Part shown: positions 18,253 through 28,302 of the stretch, in pieces | Layout: every line of letters starts with the position of its first letter | Position numbering within the stretch: the stretch's first letter is position 1 | Origin: Lentzea waywayandensis | GTDB taxonomy: Bacteria; Actinomycetota; Actinomycetes; Mycobacteriales; Pseudonocardiaceae | Assembly (NCBI RefSeq): GCF_900115955.1 | Contig: NZ_FOYL01000007.1 | Coordinates: 124,001 to 188,000 of the forward strand | Length of the DNA: 64,000 nucleotides | Direction of reading: 5' to 3' | The notes under the pieces: model-generated | What the model saw: the letters and a program-made list of their open reading frames with translations, nothing else | What the model was told of the DNA's origin: nothing | Database searches by the model: none | Position numbers and translations under genes: made by a program

Positions 18253-18528
18253 TCAGACGTTCCAGTCGACGACACCGCACCAGTCCTGGCCCGCCTGCCC
18301 CACCACGTCGAGGCAGAACGTGGTGCCGGCGCGGAAGTTCGTGCCGAGCAGCCGGCGCGAGCGATCCCCGGCCGGGAACAGCACGGGGCTGCCCGCCACC
18401 CGGTGGTCGCCGTCGCGGGACCACCGGATCTCCAGGTCGACGGGACTGTTCGTGACCCGGAGGTAGACGTCCGAGCCGTCCACGGTGATCGTCCGGACGG
18501 CGAGCAGGTCGGCCGATGCGGTTCGCAT
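18253..18528 (-). CDS. Small protein paralogous to the adjacent secreted protein
   Basis: 91 residues from ATG 18528. It shares RTITVDGSDVYLRVTNSP and LLGTNFRAGTTFCLDVVGQ with its downstream neighbour but lacks a recognisable signal peptide. Extending to a start at 18591 adds 21 residues and still no clear export signal. It ends QDWCGVVDWNV. Either it is cytoplasmic, or the true start is mis-assigned or the gene has lost its signal. 20 bases separate it from the paralogue, on the same strand. Confidence 0.6.
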   Translation of the reverse strand: MRTASADLLAVRTITVDGSDVYLRVTNSPVDLEIRWSRDGDHRVAGSPVLFPAGDRSRRLLGTNFRAGTTFCLDVVGQAGQDWCGVVDWNV

Positions 18529-18652
18529 GGCGCCGAACGTAGCGACGCGGGCGGAACCGGGTCGTCTCACGAAGAGTGGATCTCCCGTCAACTTTCGCGG
18601 TACGCTCCTGGTGGGGGATCTACCGCGGTGACGTCACAAGAATGAGGGCATT

Positions 18653-19309
18653 GTGACGCGCGTACTCGTTGTCGACGACCAGCCGTTGTTCCGTGCCGGC
18701 CTGGTCGCTTTGCTGAACGCCGCACCTGATCTGACCGTTGTCGGCGAAGCCGGGGACGGCGCTACCGCCTGCGCTCTGGCCGAGGCGTCGAGACCGGACG
18801 TGATCCTGCTGGACATCCGCCTGCCGGGGCTGGCGGCGCTCACCCGCGTCGCGACGTCCGCGCGCGTGCTGGTGCTGACGACCTTCGACCTGGACGAGTA
18901 CGTCCACGAGGCGTTGCGGCTGGGCGCGGCCGGGTTCGTGCTGAAGGAGTCCGAGCCGGCCAGGCTGATCGCCGCGATCAGCGCTGTCGCGTCCGGGGAG
19001 ATGCAGTTCGGCCCCACGGTGATGCGCAGGCTCGTGGCGGCCTATCTGAGGGGCGACACGGCCGTCTCGCCGTGGAGCTCGGTCGGGCTGGACGAGCTGA
19101 CCGACCGCGAACGCGAGGTGCTCCGGCTCGTCGGCACCGGGCTGACGAACACGGCCATCGCGACCAGGCTGACGGTCACGGAGGGCACGGTGAAGACGCA
19201 CCTCAACCGCGTGATGACGAAGCTGCGGCTGACCAGCCGGGCTCAGGCCGTCGTGATGGCCTACGAGTCCGGGCTGGTCATCCCGCAGACCGTCGCTAAG
19301 ACCGCTTGA
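18653..19309 (+). CDS. Orphan LuxR-family response regulator
   Basis: 218 residues, NarL type: receiver with VDDQPLFRAGLVALLNAAPD, phosphoacceptor Asp54 in VILLDIRLPG, and the conserved Thr/Lys pair in VLVLTTFDLDEYV and GFVLKESEPARLI; then a C-terminal LuxR helix-turn-helix (LDELTDREREVLRLVGTGLT, NTAIATRLTVTEGTVKTHLN). No histidine kinase gene is adjacent. The gene starts with GTG. Its end overlaps the convergent sdhB end by 14 bases. Confidence 0.92.
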   Translation: MTRVLVVDDQPLFRAGLVALLNAAPDLTVVGEAGDGATACALAEASRPDVILLDIRLPGLAALTRVATSARVLVLTTFDLDEYVHEALRLGAAGFVLKESEPARLIAAISAVASGEMQFGPTVMRRLVAAYLRGDTAVSPWSSVGLDELTDREREVLRLVGTGLTNTAIATRLTVTEGTVKTHLNRVMTKLRLTSRAQAVVMAYESGLVIPQTVAKTA

Positions 19310-20045
19310 ACAGCTTGTTGCCGAGCCAGACGATCGGGTCGTACTTGCGGTCGGCGACGCGCTCCTTCATGGGGATGAGCGCGTTGTCGGTGATGTGGAT
19401 GTGCTCGGGGCACACCTCGGTGCAGCACTTGGTGATGTTGCAGAGGCCGAGCCCGTGGTCGTCCTGCGCCTGGTCGACGCGGTCCGCGGTGTCGAGCGGG
19501 TGCATCTCGAGCTCCGCGACCCGCATGAGGAACCTGGGCCCCGAGAACGCCTCCTTGTTCTCCTCGTGGTCACGCACCACGTGGCAGGTGTTCTGGCACA
19601 GGAAGCACTCGATGCACTTGCGGAACTCCTGCGAGCGCTCGACGTCGACCTGCTGCATCCGGTACTCGCCCGGTGCCAGGTCCTTCGGCGGCGCGAACGA
19701 CGGAACCTCGCGCGCCTTGGTGTAGTTGAAGGACACATCGGTCACGAGGTCGCGGATGATCGGGAACGTCCGCATCGGCGTGACCGTGATCGTCTCCGCC
19801 TCCTCGAAGATCGACATCCGGGTCATGCACAGCAGGCGCGGGCGTCCGTTGATCTCCGCCGAGCACGAGCCGCACTTGCCGGCCTTGCAGTTCCACCGCA
19901 CCGCGAGGTCCGGGGCCTGCGTGGCCTGCAGCCGGTGGATGATGTCGAGGACGACCTCGCCCTCGTTGACCTCGACGGTGAAGTCCTCCAGCCCACCGCC
20001 GGAGTCGTCACCGCGCCACACCCGGAACTTCCCCTGGTAGCTCAT
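19296..20045 (-). CDS. sdhB: Succinate dehydrogenase/fumarate reductase iron-sulfur subunit
   Basis: 249 residues carrying the electron relay of complex II. The [2Fe-2S] site is WNCKAGKCGSCSAEINGRPR with a later CMTRMS; the [4Fe-4S]/[3Fe-4S] sites are CIECFLCQNTCHVVRDHEE and LCNITKCCTEVCPEHIHITD. The ATG at 20045 overlaps the flavoprotein stop (ATGA). Subunit order membrane-flavoprotein-FeS matches the Rv0249c-Rv0247c (Sdh1) enzyme of mycobacteria rather than the classical sdhCDAB order. Confidence 0.94.
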   Translation of the reverse strand: MSYQGKFRVWRGDDSGGGLEDFTVEVNEGEVVLDIIHRLQATQAPDLAVRWNCKAGKCGSCSAEINGRPRLLCMTRMSIFEEAETITVTPMRTFPIIRDLVTDVSFNYTKAREVPSFAPPKDLAPGEYRMQQVDVERSQEFRKCIECFLCQNTCHVVRDHEENKEAFSGPRFLMRVAELEMHPLDTADRVDQAQDDHGLGLCNITKCCTEVCPEHIHITDNALIPMKERVADRKYDPIVWLGNKLFKRS

Positions 20046-21916
20046 GACAACTCCTCGGCGGTGAGGTACTTCTCCAGCTCGGCGCGGTCGAACAGGTCCA
20101 GCAGGTCGTTCCGGATCGGGATCTGCGGCTTCTCCGTCACCTCGGCCCCGTCGCCGGACACCTTGCACACCAGCAGTTTGCGGCGCCACTCGGCGTCCAT
20201 CACGGGATGGTCGTCGCGGGTGTGGCCGCCGCGGGACTCGGTGCGCAGCAACGCCGCCTTCGCCACGCACTCCGACACCAGCAGCATGTTGCGCAGGTCG
20301 AGGGCGAGGTGCCAGCCGGGGTTGAACTGCTGGTGTCCCTCGACGGTCAGCGCCTGCGCGCGTTCCTTGAGCTTCTCCAGCCGCTGCAACGCCTCTTCCA
20401 TCTCACCGGCCTTGCGGATGATGCCCACGAGGTCGTTCATGGACTGCTGAAGCTCCATGTGCAGCGTGTACGGGTTCTCGCCGCCTTCCTGCTGGAAGGG
20501 TTTGAGCGCCGTCGCCCGTGCCTCGGTGACGAGTTCCTCCGGCACCACAGGACGTTCGGCCATCGCCCGCACGTACTCCGAGGCACCGGCTCCCGCCCTG
20601 CGCCCGAACACGAGCAGGTCCGACAACGAGTTGCCGCCCAGCCGGTTCGAGCCGTGCATGCCACCGGACACCTCGCCGGCGGCGAAAAGCCCTGGCACGG
20701 AGGAGGATCCGGTGTCCGGGTCGACCTCGACGCCTCCCATCACGTAGTGACAGGTCGGGCCGACCTCCATCGGCTGCGCGGTGATGTCCACATCGGCCAG
20801 TTCCTTGAACTGGTGGTGCATGGACGGCAGCCTGCGCCGGATCTCCTCGGCGGGCAGACGTGTCGACACGTCGAGGAAGACGCCGCCGTGCGGTGACCCG
20901 CGCCCGGCCTTGACCTCGGAGTTGATCGCGCGGGCGACCTCGTCACGCGGCAGCAGTTCCGGTGGACGCCGGTTGTTCGCCTGGTCGGTGTACCAGCGGT
21001 CGGCTTCTTCCTCGTTGTCGGCGTACTTGTCCTTGAACACCTCGGGGATGTAGTCGAACATGAACCGCTTGCCGTCGGAGTTGCGCAGCACGCCGCCGTC
21101 ACCGCGCACGGACTCGGTGACGAGGATGCCCTTGACGGACGGCGGCCAGACCATCCCGGTGGGGTGGAACTGGATGAACTCCATGTTGATCAGCGAGGCC
21201 CCCGCACGCATCGCGAGCGCGTGACCGTCGCCGGTGTACTCCCAGGAGTTCGAGGTGACCTTGAACGACTTGCCGATGCCGCCGGTCGCGAGGATCACCG
21301 CCGGCGCCTCGAACAGCACGAACCGGCCGGACTCGCGCCAGTAGCCGAACGCGCCGGCCACCTTGTCGCCGTCCTTGGCCAGATCGGTGACGGTGAACTC
21401 CTGGAACACCCGCAGGCGTGCCTCGTAGTCGCCGAACTCCTTGAAGTCCTCCTGCTGCAACGACACGATCTTCTGCTGCAACGTGCGGATCAGTTCGAGG
21501 CCGGTGCGGTCGCCGACGTGCGCGAGACGCGGGTACTCGTGGCCGCCGAAGTTGCGCTGCGAGATGCGGCCGTCCTTGGTGCGGTCGAACAGCGCGCCGT
21601 AGGTCTCGAGTTCCCAGACCCGTTGCGGTGCCTCCTGGGCGTGCAGTTCGGCCATGCGCCAGTTGTTGAGGAACTTGCCGCCGCGCATGGTGTCGCGGAA
21701 GTGGACCTGCCAGTTGTCGCTCTCGTTCGCGTTGCCCATGGCGGCGGCGATCCCGCCCTCGGCCATGACGGTGTGGGCCTTGCCGAACAACGACTTGCAG
21801 AGAACGGCGGTGCGCAGGCCGTGCTCACGGGCCTCGATCGCGGCACGCAGACCGGCACCACCCGCGCCGATCACGAGAACGTCGAACGAATGCCTTTCCA
21901 GCTCGGGCAAAACCAC
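20042..21916 (-). CDS. sdhA: Succinate dehydrogenase/fumarate reductase flavoprotein subunit
   Basis: 624-residue FAD subunit. FAD-binding DVLVIGAGGAGLRAAIEAREH, covalent-flavin histidine region FGKAHTVMAEGGIAAAMGNA, NMEFIQFHPTGMVWPPS near the active site, and the FAD C-cap GLFAAGEVSGGMHGSNRLGG are visible. GTG at 21916 overlaps its own AAGGAG, so the TTG at 21910 is a possible alternative start. Three bases separate it from the membrane subunit gene, and it overlaps sdhB by 4 bases. Confidence 0.94.
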   Translation of the reverse strand: MVLPELERHSFDVLVIGAGGAGLRAAIEAREHGLRTAVLCKSLFGKAHTVMAEGGIAAAMGNANESDNWQVHFRDTMRGGKFLNNWRMAELHAQEAPQRVWELETYGALFDRTKDGRISQRNFGGHEYPRLAHVGDRTGLELIRTLQQKIVSLQQEDFKEFGDYEARLRVFQEFTVTDLAKDGDKVAGAFGYWRESGRFVLFEAPAVILATGGIGKSFKVTSNSWEYTGDGHALAMRAGASLINMEFIQFHPTGMVWPPSVKGILVTESVRGDGGVLRNSDGKRFMFDYIPEVFKDKYADNEEEADRWYTDQANNRRPPELLPRDEVARAINSEVKAGRGSPHGGVFLDVSTRLPAEEIRRRLPSMHHQFKELADVDITAQPMEVGPTCHYVMGGVEVDPDTGSSSVPGLFAAGEVSGGMHGSNRLGGNSLSDLLVFGRRAGAGASEYVRAMAERPVVPEELVTEARATALKPFQQEGGENPYTLHMELQQSMNDLVGIIRKAGEMEEALQRLEKLKERAQALTVEGHQQFNPGWHLALDLRNMLLVSECVAKAALLRTESRGGHTRDDHPVMDAEWRRKLLVCKVSGDGAEVTEKPQIPIRNDLLDLFDRAELEKYLTAEELS

Positions 21917-21919
21917 TCC

Positions 21920-22684
21920 TTAGTTGATGAAGCGGAGGTCGGAGATCGTTCCCGAGGCGACCAGCGCGACGTACAGGTCCGTGAGGCAGACGAAGATCAG
22001 CGAGGCCCACGCGAGTTGCATGTGCCGGTTGTTCAGCTTCGAGATCTGCGTCCACGTCCAGTACCGGACCGGGTGCTTGGAGAAGTGCTTGAGCCGCCCG
22101 CCCGCGATGTGGCGGCACGAGTGGCACGACAGCGTGTACGCGCCCAGCAGGGCGACGTTGACCAGCAGGACCAGGTTGCCGAGGCCCACGCCGGTGCTGA
22201 ACGCGGAGACCGCGTCGTAGATGTTGACCAGCAGCAGGAGCGAGGCCGCGTAGAAGAAGTAGCGGTGCAGGTTCTGCGCGATGAGCGGGAACCTGGTCTC
22301 GCCGGTGTACTTGCTGTGCGGCTCGGCCACGGCGCACGCGGGCGGTGACGCCCAGGCCGCGCGGTAGTAGGCCTTGCGGTAGTAGTAGCAGGTGATCCGG
22401 AATCCCAGCAGGAACGGGATGATGAGCAGCGGCGGGGTCAGGAAGCCGGGCAGCGCCGGAAACCACTGGCCGAAGTGCGAGGCCGCCGGGACGCACTCCT
22501 CCGTGAGGCACGGCGAGTACATCGGTGTGAGGTAGTGGTACTGGTCGACCCAGTAGTAGTCCCCCTGGAACGTGCGGAACGCCGCGTAGATCGAGATGAG
22601 CAGCAAGCCGACGAATGTCGTCAGCGGCGGCAACCACCATCGGTCCGTGCGCAGAGTCCTGGCGGCGATCTCTGCCCTCGCCAT
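21920..22684 (-). CDS. Succinate dehydrogenase membrane anchor (Rv0249c-like)
   Basis: 254-residue integral membrane subunit. About five hydrophobic segments, including WLPPLTTFVGLLLISIYAAF, PGFLTPPLLIIPFLLGFRIT, YFFYAASLLLLVNIYDAVSA and LVLLVNVALLGAYTLSCHSC. Several histidines (QNLHRYFF, CHSCRHIAGG) could ligate haem. Unlike classical SdhC/SdhD it is one long polypeptide, as in the Sdh1 enzyme of mycobacteria. First gene of the sdh operon, starting at ATG 22684. Confidence 0.88.
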   Translation of the reverse strand: MARAEIAARTLRTDRWWLPPLTTFVGLLLISIYAAFRTFQGDYYWVDQYHYLTPMYSPCLTEECVPAASHFGQWFPALPGFLTPPLLIIPFLLGFRITCYYYRKAYYRAAWASPPACAVAEPHSKYTGETRFPLIAQNLHRYFFYAASLLLLVNIYDAVSAFSTGVGLGNLVLLVNVALLGAYTLSCHSCRHIAGGRLKHFSKHPVRYWTWTQISKLNNRHMQLAWASLIFVCLTDLYVALVASGTISDLRFIN

Positions 22685-22727
22685 TACTCACCTTTCTGGG
22701 GGTCCACGTCGTTGTGGAGGAACGACT

Positions 22728-22754
22728 ACGGCCCCCGCGTCAGGCGGGGGCCGT
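22728..22754 (-). terminator. Intrinsic terminator
   Basis: ACGGCCCCCGC (22728-22738) pairs perfectly with 22744-22754 around a 5-base loop. It is downstream of the small 96-residue gene on the minus strand and upstream of the sdh operon. Confidence 0.8.
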
Positions 22755-22768
22755 GTGTTCAGCTCGGC

Positions 22769-23059
22769 TCAGGTCCGGTTGCGGTAGCCACCGAGTCCTT
22801 CGTCGTCTGCGTCCTTCCAGAGCGACTCGTCGTAGGGCGTGTCTGGCACGACCACGACCTCGCGTTCCACTTGAGGCGCTTCGCGCTGCCTCGGGGTGCT
22901 CAGGTCGACGAGTTCGGTGGCGTCGATGTCCATGCGTTCCACGTCGTTGGCCAGGCGTTGCACGGCTGCCACGTCGCCATACCTGGCGCGCAGGTTGCTG
23001 ACGGCATGCCGCATCTGACCGATGACCCGGCGCAGCTCGACGATCTCCGTGGAGTTCAT
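22769..23059 (-). CDS. Conserved-looking small hypothetical protein
   Basis: 96 residues starting at ATG 23059 behind GGAGGTG. The first half is a predicted amphipathic coiled helix (TEIVELRRVIGQMRHAVSNL, VAAVQRLANDVERMDIDATE); the second half is acidic and ends SLWKDADDEGLGGYRNRT. No domain recognised and no membrane segment. It lies alone between a terminator and a 227-base region shared with the divergent edd gene; that region holds TGGTCGC...GCGACCA inverted half-sites but I see no clear gene in it. Confidence 0.65.
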   Translation of the reverse strand: MNSTEIVELRRVIGQMRHAVSNLRARYGDVAAVQRLANDVERMDIDATELVDLSTPRQREAPQVEREVVVVPDTPYDESLWKDADDEGLGGYRNRT

Positions 23060-23286
23060 GGGACACCTCCGTTCCAAGGTCGTGCCCCGCACTCTGCCCA
23101 ATCTCAAGCCATGTGACAAGCACCACACGCCAAGATTCAAAACTGGTCGCCTCCCATCTACTGAATCGTTTTTGTGTCCGCGACCAGCCATGACTTACTG
23201 TGTGTGGCGTCACGCCCGTCTGTGGGACGCCACCGTTGTCGTCTCGTAAGGGCCCCACCACGGCCCGTGATGACCCGGAGACCCCC

Positions 23287-25143
<1,857 letters not shown>

Positions 25144-25176
25144 CCCGCTGTCCGCCGTCCCCGACACCCGCACCAC

Positions 25177-25188
25177 GCAATATATTGG
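25177..25188. repeat. GATATATC-family motif, AATATATT variant
   Basis: GCAATATATTGG. Its core CAATATATTG is identical to the palindrome overlapping the GntR start codon at 51537-51546. It lies 34 bases after the edd stop. Confidence 0.6.
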
Positions 25189-25217
25189 TGCCAGCACCAC
25201 GGCTGACCTGCCTCTTA

Positions 25218-25366
25218 GCAACGAGTCTTTGGACTTCGTCCGCAAAAGACCCATTGCAAAGGGGCGGTCCAGCCCGACCAACAGCAGCCGACCGACCCGT
25301 CTCGCCGCCCCTGCCCGCCCACCTTTGCAATGAGTCTTTTGACTTCGTCCGCAAACGTTTTTTGCA
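25218..25366. repeat. Two hairpin repeats (copies A and B) in the 329-base edd-eda gap
   Basis: Copy A (25218-25257) reads GCAACGAGTCTTT, then GGAC-TTC-GTCC, then AAAGACCCATTGC, an imperfect stem. Copy B (25326-25366) reads GCAATGAGTCTTTTGAC-TTC-GTCCGCAAACG. The two are direct near-repeats 109 bases apart. The rest of the gap is GC-rich with no credible gene. The sequence left of copy A (TTAGCAACGAGTC and the GGCTGACCTGCC before it) recurs inverted beside copy C at 34.9 kb. Confidence 0.7.
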
Positions 25367-25413
25367 TCCGGGCGAGCTGGACAGGACAGGCGGGGCAGGC
25401 GCCAGGCCGGCCT

Positions 25414-25425
25414 GCGATATACCGG
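25414..25425. repeat. GATATATC-family motif, degenerate copy
   Basis: GCGATATACCGG, 48 bases upstream of the eda start region. Confidence 0.5.
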
Positions 25426-25433
25426 TTTTCGAT

Positions 25434-25459
25434 CAAGAGATCTGGCCAAGAGATCTGGC
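25434..25459 (+). promoter_or_regulatory. 13-base tandem duplication before eda
   Basis: CAAGAGATCTGGC occurs twice in immediate succession (25434-25446 and 25447-25459), directly before the ribosome binding site AAGGAG at 25460. Each unit holds the palindrome AGATCT, so this may be a regulator binding site or a recent slippage event. Confidence 0.5.
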
Positions 25460-25472
25460 AAGGAGTGCACTC

Positions 25473-26120
25473 GTGACCAACGGTGACAATCTTCGGGTGA
25501 CCACCGGGGCGGACCTGCTCGCGCTGTCGCCCGTCATCCCCGTCGTCGTGGTCGACGACGCCGACCACGCGGTGCCGCTCGCCCAGGCGCTGCTGCGCGG
25601 TGGCGTTCGCGTCATCGAGCTCACGCTGCGCACCCCTGCCGCGCTCGCCGCGATCGAGAACGTCGCGCGTGAGGTGCCGGGGATCGTGATCGGCGCGGGC
25701 ACCGTCACGGCGCCGGAGCACGCGGAGCAGGCGGCGAAGGCCGGGGCGGCGTTCCTCGTCACCCCCGGCACGACCGACCGGGTGCTCGACGCCGCCGACG
25801 CGACCGGGCTGCCGTACCTGCCGGGCGCGGCGACGGTGTCCGAGGTGCTGCGGCTGGCCGAGCGCGGGCTGACCGCGCTGAAGTTCTTCCCGGCCGAGGC
25901 CGCCGGTGGCGTCGACTACCTGAAGTCGATCGGCGGCCCGGTCCCGCACGTGCGGTTCTGCCCGACGGGCGGCATCACGCCGCAGAGCGCGCCGAACTAC
26001 CTCGCGCTGGCCAACGTCGGCTGCGTCGGTGGCTCGTGGCTGGCCCCGAAGGACGCTCTCGCGCAGGGCGACTGGGAGCGCGTCGAGACCCTCGCCAGGG
26101 AGTCCGTCCAGCTGGGGTAA
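25473..26120 (+). CDS. eda: KDPG aldolase (2-dehydro-3-deoxyphosphogluconate aldolase)
   Basis: Cleaves KDPG to pyruvate and glyceraldehyde-3-phosphate, completing the Entner-Doudoroff route begun by Edd. 215 residues. Class I aldolase TIM barrel: VIPVVVVDDADHAVPLAQAL, GVRVIELTLRTPAALAAIE (catalytic Glu), IVIGAGTVTAPEHAEQAAKA, Schiff-base Lys in LTALKFFPAEAAGG, and FCPTGGITPQSAPNYLALAN. The GTG at 25473 sits 7 bases after AAGGAG. It is separated from edd by repeats and probably has its own promoter. Confidence 0.95.
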   Translation: MTNGDNLRVTTGADLLALSPVIPVVVVDDADHAVPLAQALLRGGVRVIELTLRTPAALAAIENVAREVPGIVIGAGTVTAPEHAEQAAKAGAAFLVTPGTTDRVLDAADATGLPYLPGAATVSEVLRLAERGLTALKFFPAEAAGGVDYLKSIGGPVPHVRFCPTGGITPQSAPNYLALANVGCVGGSWLAPKDALAQGDWERVETLARESVQLG

Positions 26121-26155
26121 CCCAGATCACGGACCGGAAGTTCGGCTCACATCAC

Positions 26156-26212
26156 GAGACCGGCGTCCCACCACGTTGGATTCTTCACCCAACGGGAGGT
26201 GACGCCGGTCTC
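26156..26212 (+). terminator. Probable terminator after eda
   Basis: GAGACCGGCGTC (26156-26167) pairs perfectly with GACGCCGGTCTC (26201-26212); CACC/GGTG extends the stem after a one-base bulge and a smaller inner hairpin fills the loop. It lies 35 bases beyond the eda stop. Confidence 0.65.
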
Positions 26213-26334
26213 CAATTAACGGGGGTTTGAGGGAACGTGAACCGAACCGCCGCCAATTGAGATTTCCACCGGAATAACCCCAAACTCCTGGGTGTCACAC
26301 TTGCTCGTTGCAATGGCGCACGAGAGGAGCGGGT

Positions 26335-28302
26335 GTGGCTGTCCAGGAAGCCGACGTGGCGGGGTTGGTCGGAGAACAGCTGACTATGTCGGCATTCAAC
26401 CAGCTGTCCGGCAGTCTGGGTGGTTATTCATTCGTCAAGGTGGTGGTCGACCGGCACAACGGGACGATCCACTTCCTGAACAACGCGCGTCACGAGTTCC
26501 ACGCCATCTACATCGGCGCCGAGATCCTGGGCATCGCCGAGAGCGAGATGCGCGCGCGGATCGACGAGTTCAACCAGGGCTTCTACCACGCCTCTGACCG
26601 GCGGTTCTTCCTCGGCATCCTGTCGTTGCACAAGCGCGAGGACAGGCGGATGTTCTCGCTGGAGACGGTCGAGGTCGACACCATGTCGGCGGACATGATC
26701 GAGTTCTTCTACGCCGAGGTGCGCAAGAACGTCGACGCCGCCGTGCCGTTGTTCTTCAAGCCGGCGAACCATCTCCAGGAACAGGAGGTGGCGGAGTTGC
26801 CCGTGGAAAGGCTTCCACGGATCCTGGCGCACGAATTGTTCTCGACGGCCGAGTTCGTCGCGTTGAACCCCGGCATCACGAAGGGCCGGTTGCGCGCATT
26901 CCGCAGCGAGCAGGAGTACCGCGAGAACACGCTGGAGTGGTTCGACATCGTGGTGATGCACCGCGTTCCCGACGACATTCCGCGGCTCGCCGGCATCATC
27001 AACGCCGGGCACACCACTCCTCTGTCGCACACGAACGTCCTCGCGACCGGCTGGTCCATCCCGAACGCCATCCAGATCGGCGCGTTCGACCTGATCGACC
27101 GGGAGAACCTCGACGGCCAGTGGGTCGAGTACGAGGTGTCACCGCGCGGCGCCGAGGTCGGGCTGCGGCTGATCGACGAGCCGCAGGACGTCGGCCGGCG
27201 GCCGGCCTGGTACGCGCAGCGCGTCACGCTCGACGAGCCCGAGCACACCTACAACCCGATCCTCGACCTCGGCCGGATCCGCTACAACGACAGCCACCGC
27301 TACGGCACGAAGGCCGCGAACCTCGGCGAGCTGCACCACGTGCTCGCCTCCGAGTCGCCGCGCCGCCTGCTCGGGTTCTTCTCGGTGCCGCGCCCGCCGC
27401 GCGACAACCTCATGCCCTACCTGGCGAAGCTCCTCGGCCGCGAACACGATGACGACCTGCTCGCCGCCGCCCAGCAGCTGCTCGCGGAACGGGTGCGGGT
27501 GCCGCGCGGCGTCGCCCTGCCGTTCTCGATGCACCAGGGCTTCCTGGAGTCGTCGCCGAAGATCCAGCAGGCCATCGGCAAGCTGAAGATGGCGCTGGAG
27601 CTCAACGCCCGCGAGATCGAGCCGTTGTGCGTCGAGTTGCAGCAGCTGATCCGCAAGACCCGAGTGCCGGACTACCTGCTGTCCGAACTGGACACCGCGC
27701 TGGTCGAGAACCTCGCGGGCGTGCGGACCTTCGTGGTGCGCAGCTCGTCGAACGCCGAGGACCTCGCCGGGTTCTCCGCCGCGGGCATCTACGAGTCGTA
27801 CAACCACGTGACCAGCGCCGAGAAGATCGTGGAGTCGGTCAAGGAGGTGTGGGCGTCCCTGGTGTCCGCGCGCAGCGTCAGGCTGAGGCAACAGGCGGGC
27901 ATCTCGCTGGACGACTGCTTCATGGGCGTCGTGATCCAGGAGCAGGTCCGGGCCGACTTCGGCGGGGTCATGGTCACCACGAACCCGATGAACCGCAACG
28001 ACTTCCGCAACGTCTACGTCAACGTCTCGCCGAACGTCACCGACGTCGTCGAAGGCTCGAAGCAGCCGATGCAGTACCTCTACTCCACTGTGGAGGGTGG
28101 TGGCCGCACGGTCTCCCTCGGCGACGCGAAAGAGGACCTGGGCGTCAAGGCGCACGCGCAGTTGCAGCGGCTCGCGATCGTCGGACGGTTGCTCCAGTCG
28201 CACTTCTCGCCGGACTACACGTTCGACTCGCCGGTCGACATCGAGTGGCTCGCCACCGACGACGTCCTGTACGTGCTGCAGCTGCGGCCGTACTCGATCT
28301 GA
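26335..28302 (+). CDS. Dikinase-like protein: swivel-histidine domain followed by PEP/pyruvate-dikinase ATP-grasp domain
   Basis: 655 residues, three parts. Residues 1-160 (FNQLSGSLGGYSFVKVVVDR, NARHEFHAIYIGAEILGIAE) match nothing I know. Residues ~215-250 hold AGHTTPLSHTNVLATGWSIP, the signature of a phosphohistidine swivel domain, with predicted phospho-acceptor His232. Residues ~290-655 are a PPDK_N-type ATP-grasp domain: GTKAANLGEL, RTFVVRSSSNAEDLAGFSAA (Arg469), VVIQEQVRADFGGVMVTTNP and the terminal VLYVLQLRPYSI. Having the histidine domain before the ATP-binding domain is the order of glucan, water dikinase rather than of PEP synthase or PPDK. It likely transfers a phosphate to an unknown substrate. 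GTG 26335 follows GAGAGGAG. The next gene, an MFS transporter, overlaps its stop. Confidence 0.75.
   Translation: MAVQEADVAGLVGEQLTMSAFNQLSGSLGGYSFVKVVVDRHNGTIHFLNNARHEFHAIYIGAEILGIAESEMRARIDEFNQGFYHASDRRFFLGILSLHKREDRRMFSLETVEVDTMSADMIEFFYAEVRKNVDAAVPLFFKPANHLQEQEVAELPVERLPRILAHELFSTAEFVALNPGITKGRLRAFRSEQEYRENTLEWFDIVVMHRVPDDIPRLAGIINAGHTTPLSHTNVLATGWSIPNAIQIGAFDLIDRENLDGQWVEYEVSPRGAEVGLRLIDEPQDVGRRPAWYAQRVTLDEPEHTYNPILDLGRIRYNDSHRYGTKAANLGELHHVLASESPRRLLGFFSVPRPPRDNLMPYLAKLLGREHDDDLLAAAQQLLAERVRVPRGVALPFSMHQGFLESSPKIQQAIGKLKMALELNAREIEPLCVELQQLIRKTRVPDYLLSELDTALVENLAGVRTFVVRSSSNAEDLAGFSAAGIYESYNHVTSAEKIVESVKEVWASLVSARSVRLRQQAGISLDDCFMGVVIQEQVRADFGGVMVTTNPMNRNDFRNVYVNVSPNVTDVVEGSKQPMQYLYSTVEGGGRTVSLGDAKEDLGVKAHAQLQRLAIVGRLLQSHFSPDYTFDSPVDIEWLATDDVLYVLQLRPYSI

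Noticed and set aside
25177-25425. Possible CRISPR array from repeated hairpins between edd and eda
   Set aside because: Only two near-copies, unequal spacing and no cas genes; the repeats are imperfect palindromes also found singly elsewhere.
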